From DATKXO01 sp035528995 (GTDB lineage Bacteria > Planctomycetota > Phycisphaerae > UBA1845): DNA of 13,492 nucleotides. The stretch lies in the NCBI GenBank assembly GCA_035528995.1, contig DATKXO010000416.1:1-13492 (forward strand), read 5' to 3'. The notes beneath the pieces were generated by a model, which worked only from the letters and a program-made list of their open reading frames with translations, was not told the origin of the DNA and made no database searches. Below are positions 1 to 6,512 of the stretch, piece by piece. Made by a program: the position numbers and the translations under genes. Each line of letters starts with the position of its first letter. Positions within the stretch are counted from its first letter, which is position 1.

Positions 1-67
1 CCAGCGAACCGGCCGCCTGGTCGTTCAGGTGGGCGGGGGTTCGACAGATAGGGCAGGCCACTTGCAC
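1..67 (-). CDS. Partial zinc-ribbon protein, N-terminus only (gene runs off the left edge)
   Basis: On the minus strand a GTG at 67 opens a frame that stays open to the window edge (22 codons). The product begins with a CxxC knuckle (Cys-Pro-Ile-Cys at residues 5-8), and then an Asn-Asp-Gln-Ala-Ala-Gly stretch. This matches the common planctomycete N-terminal zinc ribbon pattern of CPxC, about 12 residues, then Gly, with a second CxxC expected just outside the window. An AAAGGA-like ribosome binding site lies about 10 bases upstream (plus-strand TCCTTT at 78-83). An in-frame ATG at 133 is an alternative start but would put 22 unmotivated residues before the knuckle. The function of the full protein cannot be told from this fragment. 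What is seen is the CxxC and the start; the zinc ribbon is inferred. Confidence 0.5.
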   Translation of the reverse strand, partial: MQVACPICRTPAHLNDQAAGSL

Positions 68-461
68 GGTTGCTTGGTCCTTTCGTCTCGACCCGGTCGG
101 CGGGGGCGATCCAGGAGTTATGCTCCGGATCATGGACCGCGACAGATCCGCCGTGGTTGCTTCGCCCCCAGGGAAGTCCGACGGCGCCGGCTCGTTTGCC
201 GCATCCCACGGATCGACTGCGATCCCAACTGTTTCTTCGGATGATTCCCGAGGCGGCTTGCGGACCGGGTTGGCGCCGGACGGTCCGAGACTGCCCCGCC
301 GTGCCACCGGCCGTGCGGCCCGATAACTCCTGGACGTCTCGCTCCGGCCGGGAGGCCCGCTTACACCGTGCCCGGGGACTGAGTCGCATCGGGCTGCCGA
401 GTGGAATCCTCGCGGTCGAGCGACTTGACACCCGCGCAAGCGACCGATAGAAGCCCCCGCG
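68..461. other. Intergenic region between divergent genes
   Basis: This stretch of about 390 bases separates the minus-strand zinc-ribbon gene from the plus-strand exported-protein gene. Short open frames cross it on both strands, but their products are Arg/Pro/Ser-rich and show no motif, ribosome binding site or coupling to neighbours. It probably holds promoters for both flanking genes. The only recognisable element is a TTGACA hexamer at 425-430. No tRNA-like T-arm, direct repeat or strong hairpin was seen. Confidence 0.6.
425..453 (+). promoter_or_regulatory. Possible sigma-70 type promoter before the exported-protein gene
   Basis: A perfect TTGACA at 425-430 is followed, after 17 bases, by TAGAAG at 448-453, which matches the TATAAT consensus at four of six positions. 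A start point 6-8 bases downstream would fall at about 460, almost on the ATG at 462, so the transcript would be nearly leaderless. A chance TTGACA in about 400 bases is not rare, and planctomycete promoters are poorly defined, so this is only a candidate. Confidence 0.25.
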
Positions 462-1955
462 ATGGCCAAACCGATGATGATCCTTCTGCTGGGGTGTGTG
501 ATTTGGGCGGCGGGAAGCGCAATCTCCACGGCTGCTGCGGCGCCGCCCGATCTGGCCAGGGCCATCCCTGTCGACGCCTGGGCCGTTCTCATGTTGCCGG
601 GCGGCCTGTCAGGAGCGCCGCCTGCCGAGGGCCATCCGCAGGGCAGCGGGTTCGAGACAATGGCTGTGCTTTTGGACCAGGCTCGCCGCATGGGCTTGGC
701 GGCGCAGGCCGATGCCGGCACGCGCCTGGTGATGGACGCCCTTGCTTCGCTGCCGGTGATCGTGCGCCATCCCTTGGCGGTTTGTGTGCTGGGTGCCGAC
801 GTTCGTCCGTTCGGGGAGGGCGGCTATCGGTTGGCCGATCTCAGAGTCGGGCTGATCGTCCAGACCGGGGGGTGCAACACCGACCTGGAAGCCCGAATCC
901 GGCACCTGCTCCGTTCCCATGTCAACACCGAGAGCGCTACGATCGAGACGATCGGGGAGGCGACCGCCCCGTCGTATCGCTTGACCGACCGCCGGCTTCC
1001 CGAATGGGCCCAGATGCAATGGGGTGCCGTGGGTGACTCCTACGTGCTGGCGCTGGGCTCGGGGGTGTTCGACCGAATCGCGGCTGCGATTCGAGGCGCG
1101 GGCCAATCGCTGCCGGACGATTCCTGGTTTCGCTCGGCTCACACTCGCTGTCGCGGGGAGACCGCGGTGGTGGAGTGGATGATCCGTTTCGACCGAATCC
1201 GCGAACATCTCGAACCGGTCATGGCCGGCCGGCCCGACGAGGTGATCGCCGGGCTCGGGCTGGCCGACGTGCATCGCGGCCTGTGGATGGTCGGGTCGCA
1301 CGGCCGGGCGGTCGAGGCCAACGTGATGCTCAAACGCGACGGCGCGGATGAGTTCACGCCGATCTGCGTTGTTCCCGAGGAGGCGCGGATCGAAGCGACG
1401 ATCCCACCCCAGGCCACGCGCTATGCCGCGATCCACTACAGTCCGCGCGAACTGGTGCTCCGATCGCGCGATGCGTATCTGGCCTCCCGTGCTCCGTCTA
1501 CCCGGGCGGATTGGCTTACGTTGTGGGCCGGGATCGAGGAGGAGACGGGGATCTCAACCGAGAGGGATGTTCTGCAGCAGCTCGGCCGCTGGATTGTCAT
1601 CCACGATTTTCCCCCGAACCCGTTGTCCATACCGCTGGCCCGGACGGTGCTGGTCGAAATCAGCGGATCTTCGGTGGCGGTGCGGACCGCCCTTGACCGC
1701 CTGCTGGAGCGCTACCAGCGGGCTCTGACCGCTGCCGCCAACGGCGCGCCGGGGTGGTTCGATTGGCAGCTTCAACACGACGCCGACGGCGTCTGGTACC
1801 TTCGGGCCGGGATCTACGGACCCGCCCTGACCGTCACCGAGCGGTGGATCGTGATCAGCTTTTCACCGGTTGCGGTCCGGCAGAATCTTGCGTATCTCCA
1901 GCGCCCGGCCGAGAAGCCGACGACCGCGCCGGCGCCCGAGCGGCCCGCACCATGA
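462..1955 (+). CDS. Exported protein of unknown function (DUF3352-like character)
   Basis: The 497-residue product starts with a clear signal peptide: a short basic start, a hydrophobic core at residues 5-21, and an Ala-rich cleavage region ending near residue 27 (Ser-Thr-Ala-Ala-Ala-Ala-Pro). No lipobox is evident. The mature part begins with an Ile-Pro-Val-Asp-Ala-Trp-Ala-Val-Leu-Met motif, and two similar-looking halves each end in a strand of the type Tyr/Trp-Val/Ile-Val/Ile followed by an amphipathic helix. This resembles secreted DUF3352-type proteins, whose function is unknown; that resemblance is by eye only. The C-terminus is a Pro/Ala-rich tail. No catalytic motif was recognised. 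The ATG at 462 is preceded only by a weak AGAAG. Its stop overlaps the ATG of the next gene by 4 bases (ATGA), so it is probably co-translated with the transporter. An outer-membrane or periplasmic role is inferred from the signal peptide alone. Confidence 0.85.
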   Translation: MAKPMMILLLGCVIWAAGSAISTAAAAPPDLARAIPVDAWAVLMLPGGLSGAPPAEGHPQGSGFETMAVLLDQARRMGLAAQADAGTRLVMDALASLPVIVRHPLAVCVLGADVRPFGEGGYRLADLRVGLIVQTGGCNTDLEARIRHLLRSHVNTESATIETIGEATAPSYRLTDRRLPEWAQMQWGAVGDSYVLALGSGVFDRIAAAIRGAGQSLPDDSWFRSAHTRCRGETAVVEWMIRFDRIREHLEPVMAGRPDEVIAGLGLADVHRGLWMVGSHGRAVEANVMLKRDGADEFTPICVVPEEARIEATIPPQATRYAAIHYSPRELVLRSRDAYLASRAPSTRADWLTLWAGIEEETGISTERDVLQQLGRWIVIHDFPPNPLSIPLARTVLVEISGSSVAVRTALDRLLERYQRALTAAANGAPGWFDWQLQHDADGVWYLRAGIYGPALTVTERWIVISFSPVAVRQNLAYLQRPAEKPTTAPAPERPAP

Positions 1956-3202
1956 GCCGAACGCCATCAGCCACCGGCGACGAGCGCCTGTACACCCTCC
2001 GCTTCTTCAAGGTCTTTGGCGGCGTCGTGCTGTTCATGACCGGGGTGGCCCTGCAGTTTCACTTCGGACAGTACATCCAGCATCTCGGGCATGGTGTGGA
2101 TACGCTGGGAATGGTGCTGGGCATCAGTATGGTGGGCACGTTGCTGATCCGGCTGCACATCGGTCGATGGATCGACCGGTTCGGCTGCAGGCCCATCTGG
2201 GTGGTCGGGGCCATGGCGGCCACGCTCGGGGCCGGGGCGATTCAGTTCACCGGGCATCTCTGGCTGATCGTCCTGTTGCGGGCCCTGACCACGATGGCCG
2301 CCGCGGCGGTGATGACCACCGTGGCCGTTATCGCCGCCCACGTCGCTCCGCCTCGCAGGCGGGCCGAGTCCCTGGGCAGCATGGGGCTGGGCGGTTTCAC
2401 CGGCATGATCATCGGGGCGACGTTGGGCGATTACATCTTCTCCGCCCCGATCGAGACGATCCTGCCGTACCGGGTCTTCTTCTCGACCAGCGCCGCGTGC
2501 AGTCTGTTGTCCGGGACGGTCCTCCTGCTGATCGCGCTGCCGGCAGGCTGCGGGCCGGCCGGCTCGCACGGGGACGTCACCGCCGGGCCGGGTCCGGCCG
2601 GACCGTCCACGCTGCGCGTCATCTGCACTCATTGGCCGGGGACCGTCCTGCTGGTGGGTCTTGTCTTCAGCATGGTCTTCTGTCTGCAGACGAGCTTTCT
2701 GGAGCGTCTGGCAGAGGCGCGCGGCTTCTACAACATCAAGGCGTTCTTCCTGACCTACGGCCCGACGGCGATCATCCTTCGCATCGTGTTCCGCCGCGTG
2801 CCCGAGCGAATCGGCCGGACGCGCTCCGTGGTCGGCGGCATGCTGCTGCTCGGCACGGGTGTGGCCCTGCTGACGGGCGTCCAGACGCAATGGGGCCTGA
2901 TCGCCCCCGCGTTGCTCATGGGAGCGGGGCATTGCTTCGTCTTCCCGTCGATGGTCGATCTGGCGGCCGAGCGCCTGCCGGCGGACCGTCGCGGCACGGG
3001 GACCTCACTGATCCTGGCCGCCGGCGACCTGGGTATGCTGACGGGGTTCGTGGGCTTGGGTGAGGTGATCGACCGACTCGGCTACGACGCGGCCCTGTGG
3101 GCTCTGGTGGCGGCCGTGCTGACCGCGGCGATAGTCTTCGGCGTGAGCCGTCGAGACGCGGTGTTGGGCCGCACGCGGCGCGCCGCCGTCGGACACCCGT
3201 GA
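1952..3202 (+). CDS. Major facilitator superfamily (MFS) transporter, substrate unknown
   Basis: The 416-residue product is rich in hydrophobic helices and fits the usual 12-helix MFS length. Two six-helix halves are separated by a hydrophilic Gly/Pro-rich loop (about residues 200-220, running Gly-Pro-Ala-Gly-Ser-His and on). The loop between helices 2 and 3 carries the MFS motif A signature as Gly-Arg-Trp-Ile-Asp-Arg-Phe-Gly-Cys-Arg, and a related Arg-Arg-Val-Pro-Glu-Arg-Ile-Gly-Arg-Thr sequence occurs at the corresponding place in the second half. The reading frame is open further upstream, but the ATG at 1952 is chosen because it overlaps the preceding stop (ATGA) and leads directly into a charged, Arg/Phe-containing start of helix 1. 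The family would place it in the inner membrane as a secondary transporter, possibly an exporter; the substrate cannot be inferred. The coupled exported protein upstream may act with it. It ends 37 bases from the convergent His-rich gene. Confidence 0.88.
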   Translation: MSRTPSATGDERLYTLRFFKVFGGVVLFMTGVALQFHFGQYIQHLGHGVDTLGMVLGISMVGTLLIRLHIGRWIDRFGCRPIWVVGAMAATLGAGAIQFTGHLWLIVLLRALTTMAAAAVMTTVAVIAAHVAPPRRRAESLGSMGLGGFTGMIIGATLGDYIFSAPIETILPYRVFFSTSAACSLLSGTVLLLIALPAGCGPAGSHGDVTAGPGPAGPSTLRVICTHWPGTVLLVGLVFSMVFCLQTSFLERLAEARGFYNIKAFFLTYGPTAIILRIVFRRVPERIGRTRSVVGGMLLLGTGVALLTGVQTQWGLIAPALLMGAGHCFVFPSMVDLAAERLPADRRGTGTSLILAAGDLGMLTGFVGLGEVIDRLGYDAALWALVAAVLTAAIVFGVSRRDAVLGRTRRAAVGHP

Positions 3203-3239
3203 TGGCGCCCGAGCGGAGGCGCGCCGCCGGCCGGCTCCT

Positions 3240-4478
3240 CTACTTGTCCGGCGCGTCCTTGAACATGCCGATGAGCTGGGAGACGTCGAAGCGCCGCGTC
3301 TTGCCGTCCTCCATGAACCGCTCGCGGTTGAACAGTTCGTCGTCGGTGGTTACTTCCGTCATCTCGAGACGGATCGTACCGTCGTACAGGCCGACGTGCT
3401 CCAGCATCGCCCAGGCCAGGCCGTATTCCTCCCGGTACGCGATCTGCAGAGCCATGTTGCCCATCAGGGCGGCGGCCTCCTCGTCGTCCTCGAAAGTGAA
3501 CCCGCTGGCGGTCAGGACGTGCAGGCCCGGCTCGGTCTCGGTGACCGTCACGTTCGTGGCCGCCTGCTCGATCAGGGAGACCAACTGCTCGAAGTCTTCG
3601 GCCGTGGCCTTGCCGGTCAACATGTTCTGGAAACTCGCGTGCAGCCTCTCTGTATCAACATCACGCTCTGAAGGCGTCGCGTCATCGTGCGAATGGACTG
3701 CCACGCCCTCGTGCGCGTGGACGATCACGGTATGGTGTGCGTCTTCCTCGGCGTGGTGCTCGTCTGCGTCGTCCTCCTCGTGGCCGAAGTGGAGCTCGCT
3801 GATGATCTGATCGGACAGTTCTCCTTCCATGAGTCCATCCAGATCCAAAAGCAGGCCGTCGCGAGCCATTTGCTGGAGCCAGCCGGCCATCGGCTGCTCG
3901 TTCAGCACCGTCTGGGGAAGACCGTTGATCCGAACGAAGACCCACTCCTGGCCGTGTACCAGACCGACGGCCGTCTCCAGGTCGAGCCCCAACAGCTCCT
4001 CCTGCGCCGTCTCGTCTGTGCGCACCCGGGCTTCAACGTAGACGCCCTTCGGCTCTGAAGCGAAGGGTGTGACTTTGCCCTCGGTGCGGTCGAAGACGAC
4101 AACCGCGCGACCGTCGACACGGATGCCCTCGGCGCCGACATTCTCGAAGCGGACGTCGAAGGCATTGCCCACGGCATCACGCAGGCTGGCGAAGATCGTG
4201 GCCGCCTCGACCGTGGTCTGTGGAGTCGGCACGAACAGAACAACCCAGATAGCGATGGTGGCGGCGACGGCCGAGCCGGCGCCGGCCAGTGTCATAAAGC
4301 GGTGGTTTCTCATGAATCGTGCTCCTCGATGGATCAACATCGAATAGACCGGTGCCCGTGGGCGCGTCCAGCGCCGGCGCTGCCGGGTCGTCGGTTCGCC
4401 CGGCAGCGGCAGGTGTCGGCCGATGGTCCGCAGGTTGCGGTCCAGTGTCGTGTCGATGTCGTTGTGTTGGCTGTTCAT
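3240..4478 (-). CDS. Single-pass membrane protein with His-rich segment, putative anti-sigma or sigma-regulating partner
   Basis: The 412-residue product has a basic, probably cytoplasmic N-terminus (residues 1-60, with an Arg-Gln-Arg-Arg-Arg-Trp cluster), one transmembrane helix at about 62-83, and a large domain presumably outside the membrane. Between residues 230 and 264 there are ten His mixed with Asp/Glu (His230, 233, 241, 242, 248, 249, 254, 256, 262, 264), typical of metal-binding loops. No cysteine is present, so the HxxxCxxC zinc-binding anti-sigma motif is absent. Its ATG overlaps the sigma factor stop by 4 bases, and an AGGGGG site sits 8 bases upstream (plus-strand 4487-4492), fixing the start. 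The position directly after an ECF-type sigma gene suggests control of that sigma, as RseA/RseB- or CnrY-type proteins do; this is inference from context. The extracytoplasmic part might have a LolA/RseB-like fold, but I could not confirm this. Confidence 0.85.
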   Translation of the reverse strand: MNSQHNDIDTTLDRNLRTIGRHLPLPGEPTTRQRRRWTRPRAPVYSMLIHRGARFMRNHRFMTLAGAGSAVAATIAIWVVLFVPTPQTTVEAATIFASLRDAVGNAFDVRFENVGAEGIRVDGRAVVVFDRTEGKVTPFASEPKGVYVEARVRTDETAQEELLGLDLETAVGLVHGQEWVFVRINGLPQTVLNEQPMAGWLQQMARDGLLLDLDGLMEGELSDQIISELHFGHEEDDADEHHAEEDAHHTVIVHAHEGVAVHSHDDATPSERDVDTERLHASFQNMLTGKATAEDFEQLVSLIEQAATNVTVTETEPGLHVLTASGFTFEDDEEAAALMGNMALQIAYREEYGLAWAMLEHVGLYDGTIRLEMTEVTTDDELFNRERFMEDGKTRRFDVSQLIGMFKDAPDK

Positions 4479-5071
4479 GAGTCGATCCCCCTATAAGGGT
4501 CCAACTCCCGTAGGTTACGTTGCAGCGCCTGCCGGGCCCGGTACAGTCGGCCCTCGACTGCCCGCACGCTGAGGCCCGTCGCCTCGGCCAGGTCGGCGTG
4601 CGTCCGACCCTGAAAGTAGTGGCTGATGATCAACTCCTGCTCCTGAGTCTTCAGGGAGGTCAAGGCCAGCAGGAGCTGGTCTCGAACTTCCTTTCGTTCC
4701 AGAACCTTGGGCGGGAGTTCCTCGGTTGCCAGCCGGTCCGCCAGGACCGATGAGAGCCGCGGGTCCGCGATCGGCAGTTGCGCGGGCCGATGCCGTGCCC
4801 GCCGCCAGTGGGCCCGGATCAGATTCCGGGCGACCCCCCGGAGCCAGAACTCCACCTGGTCGTCCGGCACACTGGCGGCGCCGTTGCCGGCCTGGAGCCA
4901 CAGTTGCTGCATCAGGTCGTCGGTCAGGTGCGTATCACCGCCGACGCGCACCACGACATAGCGATACAGGACAGGCGCGTGTCGGTCGAAGGCCGCCTTC
5001 ATCGTGAAGCACTCGCCGATGGAGGAGGCCACGGCGATTGACAGCGGCGTCGTCACGCCCGACGAGATCAT
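4475..5071 (-). CDS. RNA polymerase sigma factor, ECF type
   Basis: The 198-residue product has the two-domain ECF layout. Region 2 covers about residues 28-95: an acidic Asp-Asp-Leu-Met-Gln-Gln-Leu-Trp helix resembles the core-binding DLVQE motif, and Phe-Trp-Leu-Arg-Gly-Val-Ala-Arg-Asn-Leu followed by an Arg-rich helix resembles the -10 recognition segment. Region 4 covers about 128-188, with the helix-turn-helix Thr-His-Ala-Asp-Leu-Ala-Glu-Ala-Thr-Gly-Leu-Ser-Val-Arg-Ala-Val-Glu and a closing Arg-Ala-Arg-Gln-Ala-Leu. The first ATG at 5071 has GGGAGC about 7 bases upstream; an internal ATG at 5002 (residue 24) would also keep all of region 2 and gives a more usual N-terminus, so the start is uncertain. 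The gene overlaps the His-rich membrane protein gene by 4 bases and is divergent from moeA. The factor should direct RNA polymerase to a specific promoter set and be held or released by its membrane partner; the regulon is unknown. Confidence 0.9.
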   Translation of the reverse strand: MISSGVTTPLSIAVASSIGECFTMKAAFDRHAPVLYRYVVVRVGGDTHLTDDLMQQLWLQAGNGAASVPDDQVEFWLRGVARNLIRAHWRRARHRPAQLPIADPRLSSVLADRLATEELPPKVLERKEVRDQLLLALTSLKTQEQELIISHYFQGRTHADLAEATGLSVRAVEGRLYRARQALQRNLRELDPYRGIDS

Positions 5072-5267
5072 CCAAGAAGCTCCCGGGCTGGATCCATGCC
5101 CATTCTGTTAGGGTAAATGCGCAGGTGCGGCGGACCCCATGCGAAAGTTGTCTGGAGTTGTCGCCCATAGGCAGGTGGGCGTTCGGCCGGGTCGGGACGA
5201 GGTCCGATCATCGGAGCATGACGTGTCGCGCTGCCGGTGTTTGACCGGTACCGGCGGGCGGGCCACA
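5072..5267. other. Divergent intergenic region between the sigma gene and moeA
   Basis: These 196 bases should contain the promoters of the minus-strand sigma operon and the plus-strand moeA-rodA array. The moeA frame is open leftward to 5139 with an ATG there, but the extra 43 residues are Arg-rich and do not resemble the MoeA N-terminus, so I leave them out. I could not place a convincing -35/-10 pair for either direction, and no repeated operator-like motif was seen. Confidence 0.5.
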
Positions 5268-6494
5268 ATGGCCGCCGCTGTGGAATCGCTCATCAGTGTC
5301 GGGCAAGCGCAGGAGATGATCCTCGGGTCGGTTCAGCCCGGGCCGACCGTGACGGTGCCGCTGCGCTCAGCGCTGGGGCGAACGCTGGCGGAACGGGTGG
5401 TGTGCGACATCGACTTTCCACCCTTTAATCGGGCCATGATGGACGGCTATGCCGTCCGGGCGGCGGACGTGGCCACCGTGCCGGCGGCGTTGCAGGTCGT
5501 CGGCCGGGTGGCGGCCGGGGCAGTGGCCGAGCGGGCGGTGGAGCCCGGCGAAGCGATGCAGATCAACACCGGGGCGCCGATTCCGCCCGGCTGCGACGCG
5601 GTGGTGCGCGTCGAGGACACCCAGACCGACGGGAATCGGGTCGTCGTCCGGGTCGTGGCGTCCGCGGGTCGATTCGTGGCCCGACGGGGCGAGTACGTGC
5701 GGGCCGGAGCTGCCGTGTTGGAGCCGGGTGTCTGCCTGGGAGCCGGGCAGATCGCTATTGCGGCCACAGCCGGCCGCACCAGCCTGTCGGTCTATGAGCG
5801 ACCGGACGTGGCCATCCTGGTCACCGGGGACGAACTCGTGGAACCCGGCGTGCTGCCGACCGGCGGCCAGATCCGCGACTCGAACCGGTACGTGCTCGAC
5901 GGGCTGATCGACCGATCGGGCGGCCGCCCGGTAGACTTGGGCCTGGTCCGCGATGACCCCGAGGCGCTGAAGGACAAAATTCGCACAGGCCTGGCTACCG
6001 GTTTCCTGTGCATTACCGGCGGCGTCAGCATGGGCGAGTTCGATTTCGTTCCGCAGTGCGTGACCGAGTGCGGGGCCACCGTTCGGTTTCACAAGCTGGC
6101 CCTCAAGCCGGGAAAGCCCACACTGTTTGCCACCACCGACGACGGAGCCTGCGTGTTCGGCCTGCCCGGGAACCCGGTCAGTGTGTTCGCGACCTTTTGG
6201 TTGCTGGTCCGACCGGCGCTCGCGGTACGGCAGGGCCGACCGCCGGCGGTGCCCCGGCCCGTGGCGGCCAGACTGGAAGGGCGCGTCGGCCCGACGGCGG
6301 ACCGGCAGACCTACCGCCCGGCCCGGGTTCACCCGCACGTGGACGGTCGGCTTGTGGCCGAGCCCCTGGTCTGGCACGGGTCGGGCGACCCGTTCGGCCT
6401 GGCGGTATGCAATGCGATGATCGTGACCGCGCCAGGGTCGCCGGCCCGCGGTCCAGGCGATACCATCGAGGTTCTTTTGATCGAAGTTCCCTGA
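5268..6494 (+). CDS. moeA: Molybdopterin molybdenumtransferase MoeA
   Basis: The 408-residue product has the length and domain order of MoeA, the enzyme that inserts molybdate into adenylylated molybdopterin to give active molybdenum cofactor in the cytoplasm. The N-terminal part carries Pro-Pro-Phe-Asn-Arg-Ala-Met-Met-Asp-Gly-Tyr-Ala-Val-Arg, with the conserved Asp at residue 59, and Asn-Thr-Gly-Ala-Pro-Ile-Pro. The MoCF-binding domain shows Thr-Gly-Asp-Glu-Leu (186-190), Gly-Gly-Val-Ser-Met-Gly-Glu-Phe-Asp (251-259), Lys-Pro-Gly-Lys-Pro and Gly-Leu-Pro-Gly-Asn-Pro-Val-Ser. The final 80 residues form the usual beta-rich C-terminal domain. The ATG at 5268 gives a start (VESLISVGQAQEMIL after the Met) that aligns with known MoeA proteins, though its ribosome binding site is weak. 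lnt follows after 18 bases. No other cofactor gene is in the window, so moeA is isolated from its pathway and sits at the head of an envelope operon. Confidence 0.95.
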   Translation: MAAAVESLISVGQAQEMILGSVQPGPTVTVPLRSALGRTLAERVVCDIDFPPFNRAMMDGYAVRAADVATVPAALQVVGRVAAGAVAERAVEPGEAMQINTGAPIPPGCDAVVRVEDTQTDGNRVVVRVVASAGRFVARRGEYVRAGAAVLEPGVCLGAGQIAIAATAGRTSLSVYERPDVAILVTGDELVEPGVLPTGGQIRDSNRYVLDGLIDRSGGRPVDLGLVRDDPEALKDKIRTGLATGFLCITGGVSMGEFDFVPQCVTECGATVRFHKLALKPGKPTLFATTDDGACVFGLPGNPVSVFATFWLLVRPALAVRQGRPPAVPRPVAARLEGRVGPTADRQTYRPARVHPHVDGRLVAEPLVWHGSGDPFGLAVCNAMIVTAPGSPARGPGDTIEVLLIEVP

Positions 6495-6512
6495 AACGAC
6501 GTACAGCCAGGG

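Noticed and set aside
70..450. 126-codon plus-strand frame in the left intergenic region
   Set aside because: Arg/Pro/Ser-rich translation, no motif, no binding site, and not coupled to a neighbour.
1967..2932. 321-codon minus-strand frame opposite the MFS transporter
   Set aside because: Extremely rich in Asp, Gln, Arg, Gly and His in the pattern of a reversed membrane-protein gene. The plus-strand transporter explains the region.
3203..3239. Possible hairpin (GCGCC / GGCGC at 3205-3209 and 3218-3222) as a terminator between convergent genes
   Set aside because: The stem is only 5 bases with an 8-base loop in very GC-rich DNA, and no T-run follows on either strand, so it is not distinguishable from chance.
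5139..5267. N-terminal extension of MoeA from ATG 5139
   Set aside because: The added 43 residues are Arg/Gly/Ser-rich, unlike any MoeA start. The ATG at 5268 gives the normal family length.
5241..5269. TTGACC with CACAAT 17 bases downstream, as a promoter for moeA
   Set aside because: The -10 element would overlap the moeA start codon at 5268, so transcription would begin inside the gene. No later start gives a full MoeA.
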